Source: STF1-138 sp035356975 (GTDB lineage Bacteria > Patescibacteriota > Patescibacteriia > UBA1558 > S5-K13). Taken from it: a stretch of DNA of 14,773 nucleotides. The notes below the pieces were generated by a model. The model saw nothing but the letters and a program-made list of their open reading frames with translations. It was not told the DNA's origin and searched no databases. How positions within the stretch are numbered: position 1 is the first letter of the stretch; every line of letters starts with the position of its first letter. The stretch is from NCBI GenBank assembly GCA_035356975.1, contig DAORGW010000020.1, positions 1-14,773 of the forward strand, given 5' to 3'. Both the position numbers and the translations under genes were made by a program. Of this stretch, positions 8,154 through 12,947 are shown piece by piece.

Positions 8154-8348
8154 AAAAAACATTAATTTTTTTATTATTTTTAATAAAAGGTAAAATCTTC
8201 CAAAATAAAACAAAAATAAGTTAAATTATAATAATTTTATATTAAATTTGAATATGTTATCGTTAACGCTAAAAATATTTCTTAAAAATTTCAAATTAAA
8301 AATATAAATGCGATTTAATTTTTTTAATATTTGATTACTACTTATCAC

Positions 8349-8377
8349 TTGACATTAAAATCTGCTTCGGGTATATT
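8349..8377 (+). promoter_or_regulatory. Strong sigma70-type promoter for the beta-barrel gene
   Basis: TTGACA (8349-8354) and TATATT (8372-8377) are separated by 17 bases, near-ideal spacing. A 6-bp inverted repeat TTCGGG (8366-8371) / CCCGAA (8382-8387) exactly brackets the -10 element and the likely start region, which would suit an operator. The transcript leader contains a small hairpin GGTCT-ATTTA-AGACC (8396-8410). The upstream part of the gap (8154-8348) is A/T-rich and shows nothing else I can name. Confidence 0.75.
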
Positions 8378-8434
8378 GTGTCCCGAAAATGAAAAGGTCT
8401 ATTTAAGACCAAAACATAACCAAAGGAAAAAATA

Positions 8435-9034
8435 ATGAAGAAAATTAATACATTAGTAGTTGGCGCATTTTGCGCTTTGTTGCTGACAACTTCGGCTTTT
8501 TCTGCCGATACTACAGTTAAGGCATCATCTAATTCGCCTGTAGTTGTGACCACAACTCCGGCGACGGGTCCTTTATATCTGTGGAATCAGCCTAAAGTAG
8601 ATGACCATCAATGGACATTTTCTATTGGTGGGGGAGGAGTGACTGGTCTAAAGTCAAATTCCGGAACTACTTTGGGACTGGACCTTTCAGTAGGATATAC
8701 TGCCCAGTTGTTATTGCCATTTGAAATTGGAATTCGACAAGGCATTGGATATTCTTCTTTCGGAAAGGATACCACTCTATTGACAACTAAGGTTTATGCA
8801 GACTGGACGTTGCTCAGATATAAGAAGGTGGACGTATTCGCCGGTGGTAATTTTGGGCCTACTTATGGAAATACTCCGCTGCTATGGAGTGCAGCCCCAG
8901 AAGTAGGAGCTCATTATTGGTTTGCCAAAAACGTAGGAATCGAAGGCCGCGTAGAGTTTCCCTTCGATATTGGCAAGAAATCGGAGTTCCGAGACACCAT
9001 GAATTATGTCGTAGGACTGAAGGTTAAGCTTTAA
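8435..9034 (+). CDS. Exported outer-membrane-type beta-barrel protein (moron-like)
   Basis: The 199-residue product starts with a clear Sec signal peptide: Lys2-Lys3, a hydrophobic core VVGAFCALLLTT, and an AFSA|D cleavage site after residue 24. The mature part has alternating, aromatic-rich amphipathic strands ('WTFSIGGGGVTGLKS', 'LGLDLSVGYTAQLLL', 'KVYADWTLLRYKKVDVFAGG', final 'YVVGLKVKL') typical of small 8-stranded porin-like barrels. Unlike most genes here it has a good Shine-Dalgarno (AAAGGA, 8422-8427, 7 bases before ATG), its own promoter, a GC-rich terminator, and more G/C-ending codons. This is the pattern of a horizontally acquired moron that alters the lysogenic or infected host envelope, for example receptor masking or superinfection exclusion. 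The exact role is inferred; there is no family-level match beyond 'outer-membrane beta-barrel'. Confidence 0.8.
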   Translation: MKKINTLVVGAFCALLLTTSAFSADTTVKASSNSPVVVTTTPATGPLYLWNQPKVDDHQWTFSIGGGGVTGLKSNSGTTLGLDLSVGYTAQLLLPFEIGIRQGIGYSSFGKDTTLLTTKVYADWTLLRYKKVDVFAGGNFGPTYGNTPLLWSAAPEVGAHYWFAKNVGIEGRVEFPFDIGKKSEFRDTMNYVVGLKVKL

Positions 9035-9062
9035 TCAATTTAGCGAAATGCTAAATGGTGGA

Positions 9063-9106
9063 GGGCGGAAACGCCCCCGGGGCGGCCATAAGGCCGCCTC
9101 TTTTTT
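9063..9106 (+). terminator. Double-hairpin rho-independent terminator
   Basis: Two GC-rich hairpins in tandem: GGGCG-GAAA-CGCCC (9063-9076) with a GNRA loop, then GGCGGCC-ATAA-GGCCGCC (9081-9098) followed by TC and six T (9101-9106). It ends the beta-barrel transcript. It is far more GC-rich than the flanking phage sequence, supporting import of the whole cassette as a unit. Confidence 0.92.
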
Positions 9107-9110
9107 GTAC

Positions 9111-9138
9111 TTGACAACAAAAATAAAAGTTCTATAAT
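9111..9138 (+). promoter_or_regulatory. Sigma70-type promoter upstream of the HNH gene
   Basis: TTGACA (9111-9116) and a perfect TATAAT-like hexamer (9133-9138) with a 16-base spacer, directly after the terminator. Transcription would start near 9145, about 20 bases before the HNH start codon. Confidence 0.75.
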
Positions 9139-9167
9139 CGCTTTCACAATTAAAAAATATTTGACGA

Positions 9168-9464
9168 ATGAGCTCTCTAATGGAACCGTGTGAATTTTGT
9201 GGTATGATTACATATACCCGAAAACATCATATTATACCACGAGCAAAGGGTGGTAAAAAAACAGTTCCAACTTGTGAAACTTGTGAGTCATACATACATA
9301 AAACTTGGAGCCATAATGAATTGCGAGACATCTTCAAAACAGCAGAAGCCATCAAAGCCGATAAAGGATTTCAAAAGTTCCTTAGATGGCGTAAAAAACA
9401 TCCATCAACAACCATCTTCAAGTCTCATCCGGGAAAGTACAGAGACAAAAACCCCTACCATTAA
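9168..9464 (+). CDS. Small HNH-family protein (putative nuclease)
   Basis: This 98-residue single-domain protein has two Cys pairs (Cys8-x2-Cys11 and Cys36-x2-Cys39) that would hold a structural zinc, the 'RKHHIIPRAKGG' first histidine segment (His20/His21), and His44 in 'ESYIHKTW'. This is the ordered arrangement of short HNH proteins. The tail 'AEAIKADKGFQKFLRWRKKHP' is also seen in stand-alone HNH proteins of bacteria. It could be a nicking or mobile homing-type nuclease. The ATG at 9168 (before AGC TCT CTA) is used; the second ATG at 9180 would still keep both Cys pairs. It has its own promoter. The next reading frame overlaps it by about 150 bases in a different frame, which is unusual. 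Confidence 0.75.
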   Translation: MSSLMEPCEFCGMITYTRKHHIIPRAKGGKKTVPTCETCESYIHKTWSHNELRDIFKTAEAIKADKGFQKFLRWRKKHPSTTIFKSHPGKYRDKNPYH

Positions 9465-9675
9465 AAGAATTAAAGACCTTGACCCATACAAATCATTAGG
9501 AGGAGTGAAGTTTAAACATCCTCAAACGGGGGAAACATGCATTTGGGTATCTCAATGGGGATATCCGGATGGTAAATCCGGAATATTTTATAAAAAAGAT
9601 ATTAATTCTAATCAAATTTATCCATTATTTATAGATACATTAGAAGAATCTTTAGAATATGAAGTCGTCGAATAA
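9316..9675 (+). CDS. Hypothetical protein overlapping the HNH gene in another frame; true start uncertain
   Basis: From ATG 9316 the product has 119 residues. The part downstream of the HNH stop (from about 9465, 'RIKDLDPYKSLGGVKFKHPQTGE' region, then 'WVSQWGYPDGKSGIFYKK') looks like a real soluble domain. The part overlapping the HNH gene is Ser/Lys/Thr/Gln-rich and may be only an out-of-frame reading. No ATG, GTG or TTG with sensible spacing exists between the HNH stop and the conserved-looking part. A GTG start at 9250 is also possible. The gene may have lost its original start to HNH insertion, or may use the overlapping start. It ends 17 bases inside the next gene. Function unknown. Confidence 0.5.
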   Translation: MNCETSSKQQKPSKPIKDFKSSLDGVKNIHQQPSSSLIRESTETKTPTIKRIKDLDPYKSLGGVKFKHPQTGETCIWVSQWGYPDGKSGIFYKKDINSNQIYPLFIDTLEESLEYEVVE

Positions 9676-10006
9676 TTATACAACTTCTAAAAAACAAATG
9701 TCCGAATCAAGCGCAATAGATTCTAAGTGTTTAGAATGTCGTGGTAAATGTTGTTCGGGTAAAATTGAAGTTTATATGTTTGATGAAATATATCATGTAG
9801 ATACTTTGGTGTGTGATGACCCCGACAATAAATACAATCGTTTAATGAAACTTATTAATAATAATTGTATTGCTCTTGTAGATGGGAAATGTTCTATTTA
9901 TGAAAAACGTCCAGCAATTTGTCAGACGTTTCAGGTGGGGTCTCCTTGTTGTGAACGAATTCGACTCGGTCAAATAAATACTCAATCTACAAGTTCGATA
10001 AAGTAA
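9659..10006 (+). CDS. YkgJ-family Cys-cluster (zinc/iron-chelating) protein
   Basis: The 115-residue product has the family signature Cys24-x2-Cys27-x3-Cys31-Cys32, then 'GKCSIYEKRPAICQTF' with Cys78 and Cys88, and a final Cys97-Cys98. In the known family these cysteines bind zinc or an iron-sulphur cluster; the biochemical role is unsettled. It starts 17 bases before the preceding stop, so translation is probably coupled. An internal Met14 start (9698) would remove only a polar N-terminus and keep all cysteines. Confidence 0.78.
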   Translation: MKSSNNYTTSKKQMSESSAIDSKCLECRGKCCSGKIEVYMFDEIYHVDTLVCDDPDNKYNRLMKLINNNCIALVDGKCSIYEKRPAICQTFQVGSPCCERIRLGQINTQSTSSIK

Positions 10007-10040
10007 AAGTTATTTAAAAAATCGATAAAAAATAAATATT

Positions 10041-10214
10041 ATGAAAAATCAAGAAAAAGAAATTAGAAATAATGTATTTGAATTTTTATGGCGCGAACAT
10101 TTTTTAACGTATTCTCCTTTAGATAAAATGCCTCGTGAAGAAGCAGAAAATTTTAAAGAATATACACGTAAAATTTATTTATTAGGTAGAGAAGACGAAA
10201 ATAATTTTTATTAA
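10041..10214 (+). CDS. Small hypothetical protein, 57 residues
   Basis: An intact frame from ATG 10041 to TAA 10214 encodes a highly charged, probably helical protein ('KNQEKEIRNNVFEFLWREHF', then 'REEAENFKEYTRKIYLLG'). It fills the gap between the YkgJ-type gene and the next gene with short spacers (34 and 16 bases) and has codon use like its neighbours. No family is recognised. It is a likely real small phage gene because the spacing and strand fit an operon. Confidence 0.65.
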   Translation: MKNQEKEIRNNVFEFLWREHFLTYSPLDKMPREEAENFKEYTRKIYLLGREDENNFY

Positions 10215-10230
10215 TAATATTTATAAACAT

Positions 10231-10662
10231 ATGAAAAAGATACCTACAGCTATTTTACTACAACTTACTAAATTTCTGGAAAAGAAAGGATGGAAAGTTG
10301 ATAAAGATTGGAAATTAACCCTTAAATCAGAAGATTATATTTCTTTTATTAATTTTATAAATATAGAGGGTAGTACTAAAGGAAATAAAATAAAAGACAA
10401 TATTCAAGTGTATATGACTTTAAACGTTGAGACGGAAGATAATTGGACATATTTTATTAGTTATATAATATACTCTCAAATTTCTATTGAAGGGTTTCCT
10501 TCAAAGGATATTTCACATAAAATGTTAAGTAATATATCTTTTACAAAGAAAGATATTAAAAATGAACAATTATATCGTCGAGCTTCGACAGATATAGACC
10601 GTTCTGTATATCTTTATATTAATGAAGAGTTTGAAAAGTATATCGAAGACAATGTTGAATAA
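10231..10662 (+). CDS. Hypothetical protein, 143 residues
   Basis: The family is not recognised. It opens with a helix ('KKIPTAILLQLTKFLEKKGW') and continues with alternating strands ('NIQVYMTLNVETEDNWTYFI', 'ISYIIYSQISIEG') and a charged C-terminus, so a small alpha/beta fold is likely. ATG 10231 follows the previous stop by 16 bases; the upstream sequence is A/T-rich with no Shine-Dalgarno. It is the last protein gene before the tRNA array. Confidence 0.75.
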   Translation: MKKIPTAILLQLTKFLEKKGWKVDKDWKLTLKSEDYISFINFINIEGSTKGNKIKDNIQVYMTLNVETEDNWTYFISYIIYSQISIEGFPSKDISHKMLSNISFTKKDIKNEQLYRRASTDIDRSVYLYINEEFEKYIEDNVE

Positions 10663-10726
10663 AAGATGAATTATAAATTAAAAATGTTTTTTTTTTAACT
10701 TATAATAAATAATCTAAATTTTTTTG

Positions 10727-10755
10727 TTGACACGAAGATATTTATGGGTTAAAGT
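10727..10755 (+). promoter_or_regulatory. Promoter-like element before the first tRNA
   Basis: TTGACA (10727-10732) with TAAAGT (10750-10755) at 17-base spacing. The 18 bases ending in TTGACA (10715-10732) are identical to those at 11896-11913, and TATTTATGGGT follows in both. Here, however, that motif is only 6 bases from TTGACA, against 18 bases in the second copy. The -10 is therefore weaker or ambiguous. A ten-T run (10687-10696) precedes it. Confidence 0.45.
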
Positions 10756-10770
10756 GTATTCACGATAAAA

Positions 10771-10844
10771 GCCAGATTAGTTCAACAGTAGAACGTTGGT
10801 TTCATAAGCCAAAGGCACTGGGGCGGCACCAGTATCTGGTACCA
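10771..10844 (+). tRNA. tRNA with CAU anticodon (Met or Ile2), atypical T-loop
   Basis: Acceptor GCCAGAT/ATCTGGT pairs (G1-U72 wobble), A73 and CCA are encoded. The anticodon loop TTCATAA in stem TTGGT/GCCAA gives CAU. The T-stem ACTGG/CCAGT is perfect, but its loop is GGCGGCA instead of TTCRANY, and the D-loop AACAGTA lacks the GG pair. The normal D-loop/T-loop contacts are therefore missing. Confidence 0.75.
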
Positions 10845-10877
10845 ATTTTATTTGAGATAAAAAAATAAAATAATATT

Positions 10878-10954
10878 GCGAGTGTAGCTCAGTTTGGCAG
10901 AGCGTCACGTTGCCAACGTGAATGTCGAGGGTTCAATTCCCTTCACTCGCTCCA
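10878..10954 (+). tRNA. tRNA-Gly (GCC)
   Basis: Acceptor GCGAGTG/CACTCGC, U73 as in bacterial glycine tRNAs, encoded CCA. The anticodon loop TTGCCAA in stem TCACG/CGTGA gives GCC. The T-loop TTCAATT is standard. Confidence 0.93.
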
Positions 10955-11017
10955 ATTTAGTATTAATTTGGTTCTTTGAAAAATAGGGTATTCGTTATCG
11001 AATATATCCGATTTAAA

Positions 11018-11091
11018 GCACTATTGGTGTAGTGGTAGCATGAAACCCTTCCAAGGTTTCGGCGTCGGTTCGAATCCGACATAGTGCTCCA
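11018..11091 (+). tRNA. tRNA-Gly (TCC)
   Basis: Acceptor GCACTAT/ATAGTGC, U73, encoded CCA. The anticodon loop CTTCCAA in stem AAACC/GGTTT gives TCC. T-stem GTCGG/CCGAC with loop TTCGAAT. The 63 bases before it hold only a small TATTCG/CGAATA hairpin. Confidence 0.93.
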
Positions 11092-11096
11092 ATTTT

Positions 11097-11170
11097 GCGG
11101 GTGTGGTTCAGTGGCAGAATGCGGGCTTCCCAAGCCTGAGATGAGGGTTCGATTCCCTTCACCCGCTCCA
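11097..11170 (+). tRNA. tRNA-Gly (CCC)
   Basis: Acceptor GCGGGTG/CACCCGC, U73, encoded CCA. The anticodon loop TTCCCAA in stem CGGGC/GCCTG gives CCC (one G-U type pair). It is the third glycine tRNA in a row, five bases after the previous one. Confidence 0.92.
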
Positions 11171-11175
11171 CTTTC

Positions 11176-11244
11176 GACAGATGTGAAGTGCCAATGAGAG
11201 CCATTCGGATAAATCCTCCGAGGTTGTGAGGTTCCGAGTCTGTC
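11176..11244 (+). pseudogene. Degenerate tRNA-like element between two glycine tRNAs
   Basis: GACAGAT (11176-11182) can pair with GTCTGTC (11238-11244) like an acceptor stem, and TCGGA-TAAATCC-TCCGA resembles an anticodon arm. However, position 33 is A, no complete T-arm fits (only a GGTTCCGAGTC-like remnant), and no CCA follows. It is best seen as a tRNA remnant or another structured RNA in the spacer. Confidence 0.35.
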
Positions 11245-11255
11245 AAACGTTCTTT

Positions 11256-11329
11256 GCGAGTATGGCATAGTGGCCGTGCTCCAGCCTTCCAAGCTGGCAA
11301 CGAGGGTTCGATTCCCTTAAGAGGCTCCA
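11256..11329 (+). tRNA. Second tRNA-Gly (TCC) with a broken acceptor stem
   Basis: The D-arm (GCAT/GTGC), anticodon arm CCAGC-CTTCCAA-GCTGG (TCC) and T-arm (GAGGG-TTCGATT-CCCTT) are good, and U73-CCA is encoded. The acceptor GCGAGTA against AAGAGGC makes only about three of seven pairs. It may be decaying, recombined or edited. An alternative 5' end at 11249 (GTTCTTT) pairs a little better but spoils the D-arm distance. Confidence 0.6.
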
Positions 11330-11343
11330 TGTTAAAATATTAT

Positions 11344-11435
11344 GGTCCCGTGATGTAATGTAGCATCGCTAGTCTTATAAACTAGGCGCACCAGATTAGT
11401 GCCGAGTCTCGGTTCAAGTCCGAGCGGGACTACCA
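11344..11435 (+). tRNA. Class II (long variable arm) tRNA with UAU anticodon
   Basis: Acceptor GGTCCCG/CGGGACT (G1-U72 wobble), A73, CCA. The anticodon arm CTAGT-CTTATAA-ACTAG is a perfect 5-bp stem and puts UAU at 34-36, which reads AUA. T-arm CTCGG-TTCAAGT-CCGAG is perfect. The variable region is 22 bases and holds a GCAC/GTGC stem, which is a Leu/Ser/Tyr shape, not an isoleucine one. Amino-acid identity is therefore uncertain. Confidence 0.8.
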
Positions 11436-11453
11436 ATTTTGAGACAAATACTT

Positions 11454-11705
11454 ATGACCTCTTGTCAACATTTGTCCGAGTTTATGCAGACTCAGATGGA
11501 AGTTGTAAAAAAACATCTTGAGGAACATAAGTATTTGCGTAAAATCGGAGATAGTAACGAAGCACTGGATTCGTTTATAACGGATTATGGATGGTTAATT
11601 CGTGAATTATATTGTACAAAAATTTGTGAATCCAGAATAAGTTGCTCTGTAGCATTAGAATTAAATAAAAGCGGTGATTTATTACGCAATCGAATTAAAA
11701 AATGA
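11454..11705 (+). CDS. Small Cys/His-containing hypothetical protein inside the tRNA array
   Basis: From ATG 11454 the product has 83 residues (an upstream TTG at 11439 is less likely). It starts 'MTSCQHLSEFM', continues as a helix 'VVKKHLEEHKYL', then 'EALDSFITDYGWLIRELYC' and a Cys-x3-Cys-x4-Cys cluster ('CTKICESRISC'). The Cys and His positions suggest a metal site. I recall similar small proteins in bacteria and phages but no function. Its stop overlaps the start of a membrane microprotein (ATGA), so the two are translationally coupled. It lies between two class II tRNAs and shares their transcript. Confidence 0.7.
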   Translation: MTSCQHLSEFMQTQMEVVKKHLEEHKYLRKIGDSNEALDSFITDYGWLIRELYCTKICESRISCSVALELNKSGDLLRNRIKK

Positions 11706-11770
11706 TTTTGATATACATCTTAGTTTTGATGATATTAATGTTATATTGTTTTAATAAACATCGTTGGTAA
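11702..11770 (+). CDS. 22-residue membrane microprotein, ATGA-coupled
   Basis: ATG 11702 overlaps the preceding TGA stop (ATGA), and the frame runs to TAA 11768-11770. Residues 1-17 (MILIYILVLMILMLYCF) are continuously hydrophobic, long enough for one membrane helix, followed by a basic tail NKHRW. That gives an N-out/C-in or tail-in orientation by the positive-inside rule. It is short, so chance is possible, but the coupling and composition speak for a real product such as a membrane-acting phage peptide. Function unknown. Confidence 0.5.
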   Translation: MILIYILVLMILMLYCFNKHRW

Positions 11771-11777
11771 CAAACAT

Positions 11778-11867
11778 GTCAGTGCGGCATAAGTGGTAGC
11801 TGCAACAGTATTAAACTGTCGGGGGGATTTCCCCCCCGAAAAGGTTCGAGTCCTTTCACTGACACCA
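11778..11867 (+). tRNA. Class II tRNA, Leu(UAA)-like, with a 5-base anticodon loop
   Basis: Acceptor GTCAGTG/CACTGAC, A73, CCA. T-arm AAAGG-TTCGAGT-CCTTT. The long variable arm is an all-GC hairpin GGGGGG-ATTT-CCCCCC. The anticodon region ACAGT-ATTAA-ACTGT leaves only five loop bases; the sequence U-UAA suggests leucine UAA. Opening one pair gives a 7-base loop TATTAAA with UUA at 34-36 and A33, which I consider less likely. Confidence 0.75.
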
Positions 11868-11907
11868 CTTTATAAATTTGTTTACAAAATTAAGTTAAAT
11901 TTTTTTG

Positions 11908-11935
11908 TTGACAATTCATTGGTACCTGTTATATT
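11908..11935 (+). promoter_or_regulatory. Promoter for tRNA-Leu and following tRNAs
   Basis: TTGACA (11908-11913), 16-base spacer, TATATT (11930-11935), followed by TATGGGT. The upstream 18-base segment TAAATTTTTTTGTTGACA is identical to the one at 10715-10732. It is placed 23 bases before the next tRNA. Confidence 0.75.
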
Positions 11936-11957
11936 TATGGGTAGTAAAATTATTACG

Positions 11958-12034
11958 GCCTGTATAGACCAATCGGAAGAGTCAACAGACTTAAAATCTG
12001 TGCAGTGTGGGTTCGAATCCCTCTACAGGCACCA
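11958..12034 (+). tRNA. tRNA-Leu-type anticodon (TAA) in a class I body
   Basis: Acceptor GCCTGTA/TACAGGC, A73, CCA. The anticodon arm ACAGA-CTTAAAA-TCTGT gives TAA. T-arm GTGGG/CCCTC has one U-U mismatch, loop TTCGAAT. The variable region is only 5 bases, not the long arm expected for bacterial leucine tRNA. Confidence 0.82.
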
Positions 12035-12038
12035 ATTT

Positions 12039-12114
12039 TGCAGGATAGAGTTCTGGTGAACTCAAGTGTTTCATAAGCACTTTTAGCTTGGTTCGATTCC
12101 AAGTCCTGCAACCA
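12039..12114 (+). tRNA. tRNA with CAU anticodon (Met or Ile2), second copy
   Basis: Acceptor TGCAGGA/TCCTGCA, A73, CCA. D-arm GAGT/ACTC with GG in the loop. Anticodon arm AGTGT-TTCATAA-GCACT gives CAU. T-arm CTTGG-TTCGATT-CCAAG. It shares the loop TTCATAA with the first CAU tRNA but has normal D and T loops. Elongator Met or Ile2 cannot be told apart from sequence alone. Confidence 0.88.
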
Positions 12115-12124
12115 ATTTTTATTT

Positions 12125-12198
12125 GCCAGTTTGTTGTAGTGGTAGCCTGCGAAGCTTGTACCTTCGAAGCGTCAGTTCGATTCTGTCAACTGGCTCCA
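12125..12198 (+). tRNA. tRNA-Thr (TGT)
   Basis: Acceptor GCCAGTT/AACTGGC, U73, CCA. The anticodon arm CGAAG-CTTGTAC-CTTCG gives TGT. T-arm GTCAG/CTGTC has one U-U mismatch at the same position as in the Leu(TAA) tRNA. U73 is not the usual base for bacterial threonine tRNAs. Confidence 0.85.
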
Positions 12199-12231
12199 TT
12201 TTAATGTTATTTTTCCTTCTATTCAAATAAC

Positions 12232-12420
12232 ATGTCAAAAAAAGAACAGAAAGTTATAAATGAACTTATATCTATAATGAAAAAGCATCGTTCATTGGGT
12301 GCTCTTCATTTAATTGAATGTTTTCGAATTGCTTATGAAAAAGAAATTGGTTATATGAAACGAGGAAAAAATAAATCAAAAACAAAAAACATACGTAGGA
12401 TTACTTGTCCGTCGGATTAA
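12232..12420 (+). CDS. Small basic hypothetical protein, 62 residues
   Basis: ATG 12232 to TAA 12420. The protein is helical at the N-terminus ('KEQKVINELISIMKKHRSLGALHLIECFRIAYEKEI' region) and very basic at the C-terminus ('KRGKNKSKTKNIRRITC'), which would suit nucleic-acid binding, but there is no family match. It lies between tRNA-Thr and the metallopeptidase gene, 20 bases before the latter, so they probably share a transcript. Confidence 0.65.
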   Translation: MSKKEQKVINELISIMKKHRSLGALHLIECFRIAYEKEIGYMKRGKNKSKTKNIRRITCPSD

Positions 12421-12440
12421 AAATTTCAAATTTTATTAGT

Positions 12441-12782
12441 ATGATAGATATTACTGATGAAATGTGGGAAGATATTTTTAACATGGCCGATGAGACAGTT
12501 CAAAAAGCAATTTCAGAATTACCCGAACCCGTCCGAAAAAAAGCAAACGAATGGGTTTGTTGGCTTGAGAAATATAGCCCTCGTTCCGAAGGTAATAAAC
12601 GAGTACTGGGTATTTGCGCCCAAAATGGAAATGGAATTTGTATTTATGTGGGAGAAATTTTTCAATTTGTGCAAGGAAATAAAGAACGTTTTATTAAGGA
12701 AATTTGCCGGGTTTATTACCATGAATTAGCTCATGGAATTGGAAAATTGAACGAGTGGGAAGTTCAATCAAGAGGATTATAA
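12441..12782 (+). CDS. Minimal zincin-like metallopeptidase (HExxH)
   Basis: The ATG at 12441 gives 113 residues; an in-frame TTG at 12405 would overlap the previous gene and adds nothing conserved. H94-E95-L96-A97-H98 is the zinc-binding HExxH, followed by Gly101 and acidic residues (Glu105, Glu107) that could supply the third ligand. The layout ('MWEDIFNMADETVQKAISELPEPVRKKA' start, 'LGIC...ICIYVGEIFQF' strand, 'ICRVYYHELAHGIG' end) matches the short metallopeptidase family PF06262/DUF1025, which is about this length. The product would be a cytoplasmic minigluzincin; its substrate is not known. It sits between two tRNA-Thr genes. Confidence 0.75.
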   Translation: MIDITDEMWEDIFNMADETVQKAISELPEPVRKKANEWVCWLEKYSPRSEGNKRVLGICAQNGNGICIYVGEIFQFVQGNKERFIKEICRVYYHELAHGIGKLNEWEVQSRGL

Positions 12783-12816
12783 TATAAAATAAATTTAAAA
12801 TAGTTAAAAATAATAG

Positions 12817-12844
12817 TTGACTATTTTAACGTTTCGTGTATATT
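12817..12844 (+). promoter_or_regulatory. Promoter before tRNA-Thr (CGT)
   Basis: TTGACT (12817-12822), 16-base spacer, TATATT (12839-12844) followed by TATG. The spacing and downstream TATTTATG are the same as in the promoter at 11908. A TTTTAACGTTTCG...CGTAACGTTAAA dyad surrounds the -10 region. Confidence 0.7.
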
Positions 12845-12864
12845 TATGCTCGTAACGTTAAATA

Positions 12865-12947
12865 GCCGTGGTCGCATAGCGGCGATTGCACTGCTTTCGT
12901 AAAGCAGAATATAAACATCGTGGGTTCGAGTCCCACCCACGGCTCCA
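12865..12947 (+). tRNA. tRNA-Thr (CGT) with a 12-base variable region
   Basis: Acceptor GCCGTGG/CCACGGC, U73, CCA. Anticodon arm CTGCT-TTCGTAA-AGCAG gives CGT. T-arm GTGGG-TTCGAGT-CCCAC. The variable region AATATAAACATC is 12 bases, longer than class I (4-5), and cannot form a stem. Confidence 0.88.

Noticed and set aside
10963..11330. Two overlapping reading frames on the minus strand (such as 'GIEPSLPAWKAG' and 'GIEPSSQAWEARILPL')
   Set aside because: They are the antisense of the glycine tRNAs; this type of false protein is a known artefact over tRNA genes.
11778..11867. Ochre suppressor tRNA and stop recoding
   Set aside because: UAA terminates most genes in this window at sensible positions, so general UAA recoding is contradicted; the register giving UUA also lacks U33.
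11793..12059. Plus-strand frame of 88 residues
   Set aside because: It runs through two tRNA genes and a promoter; no protein-like composition.
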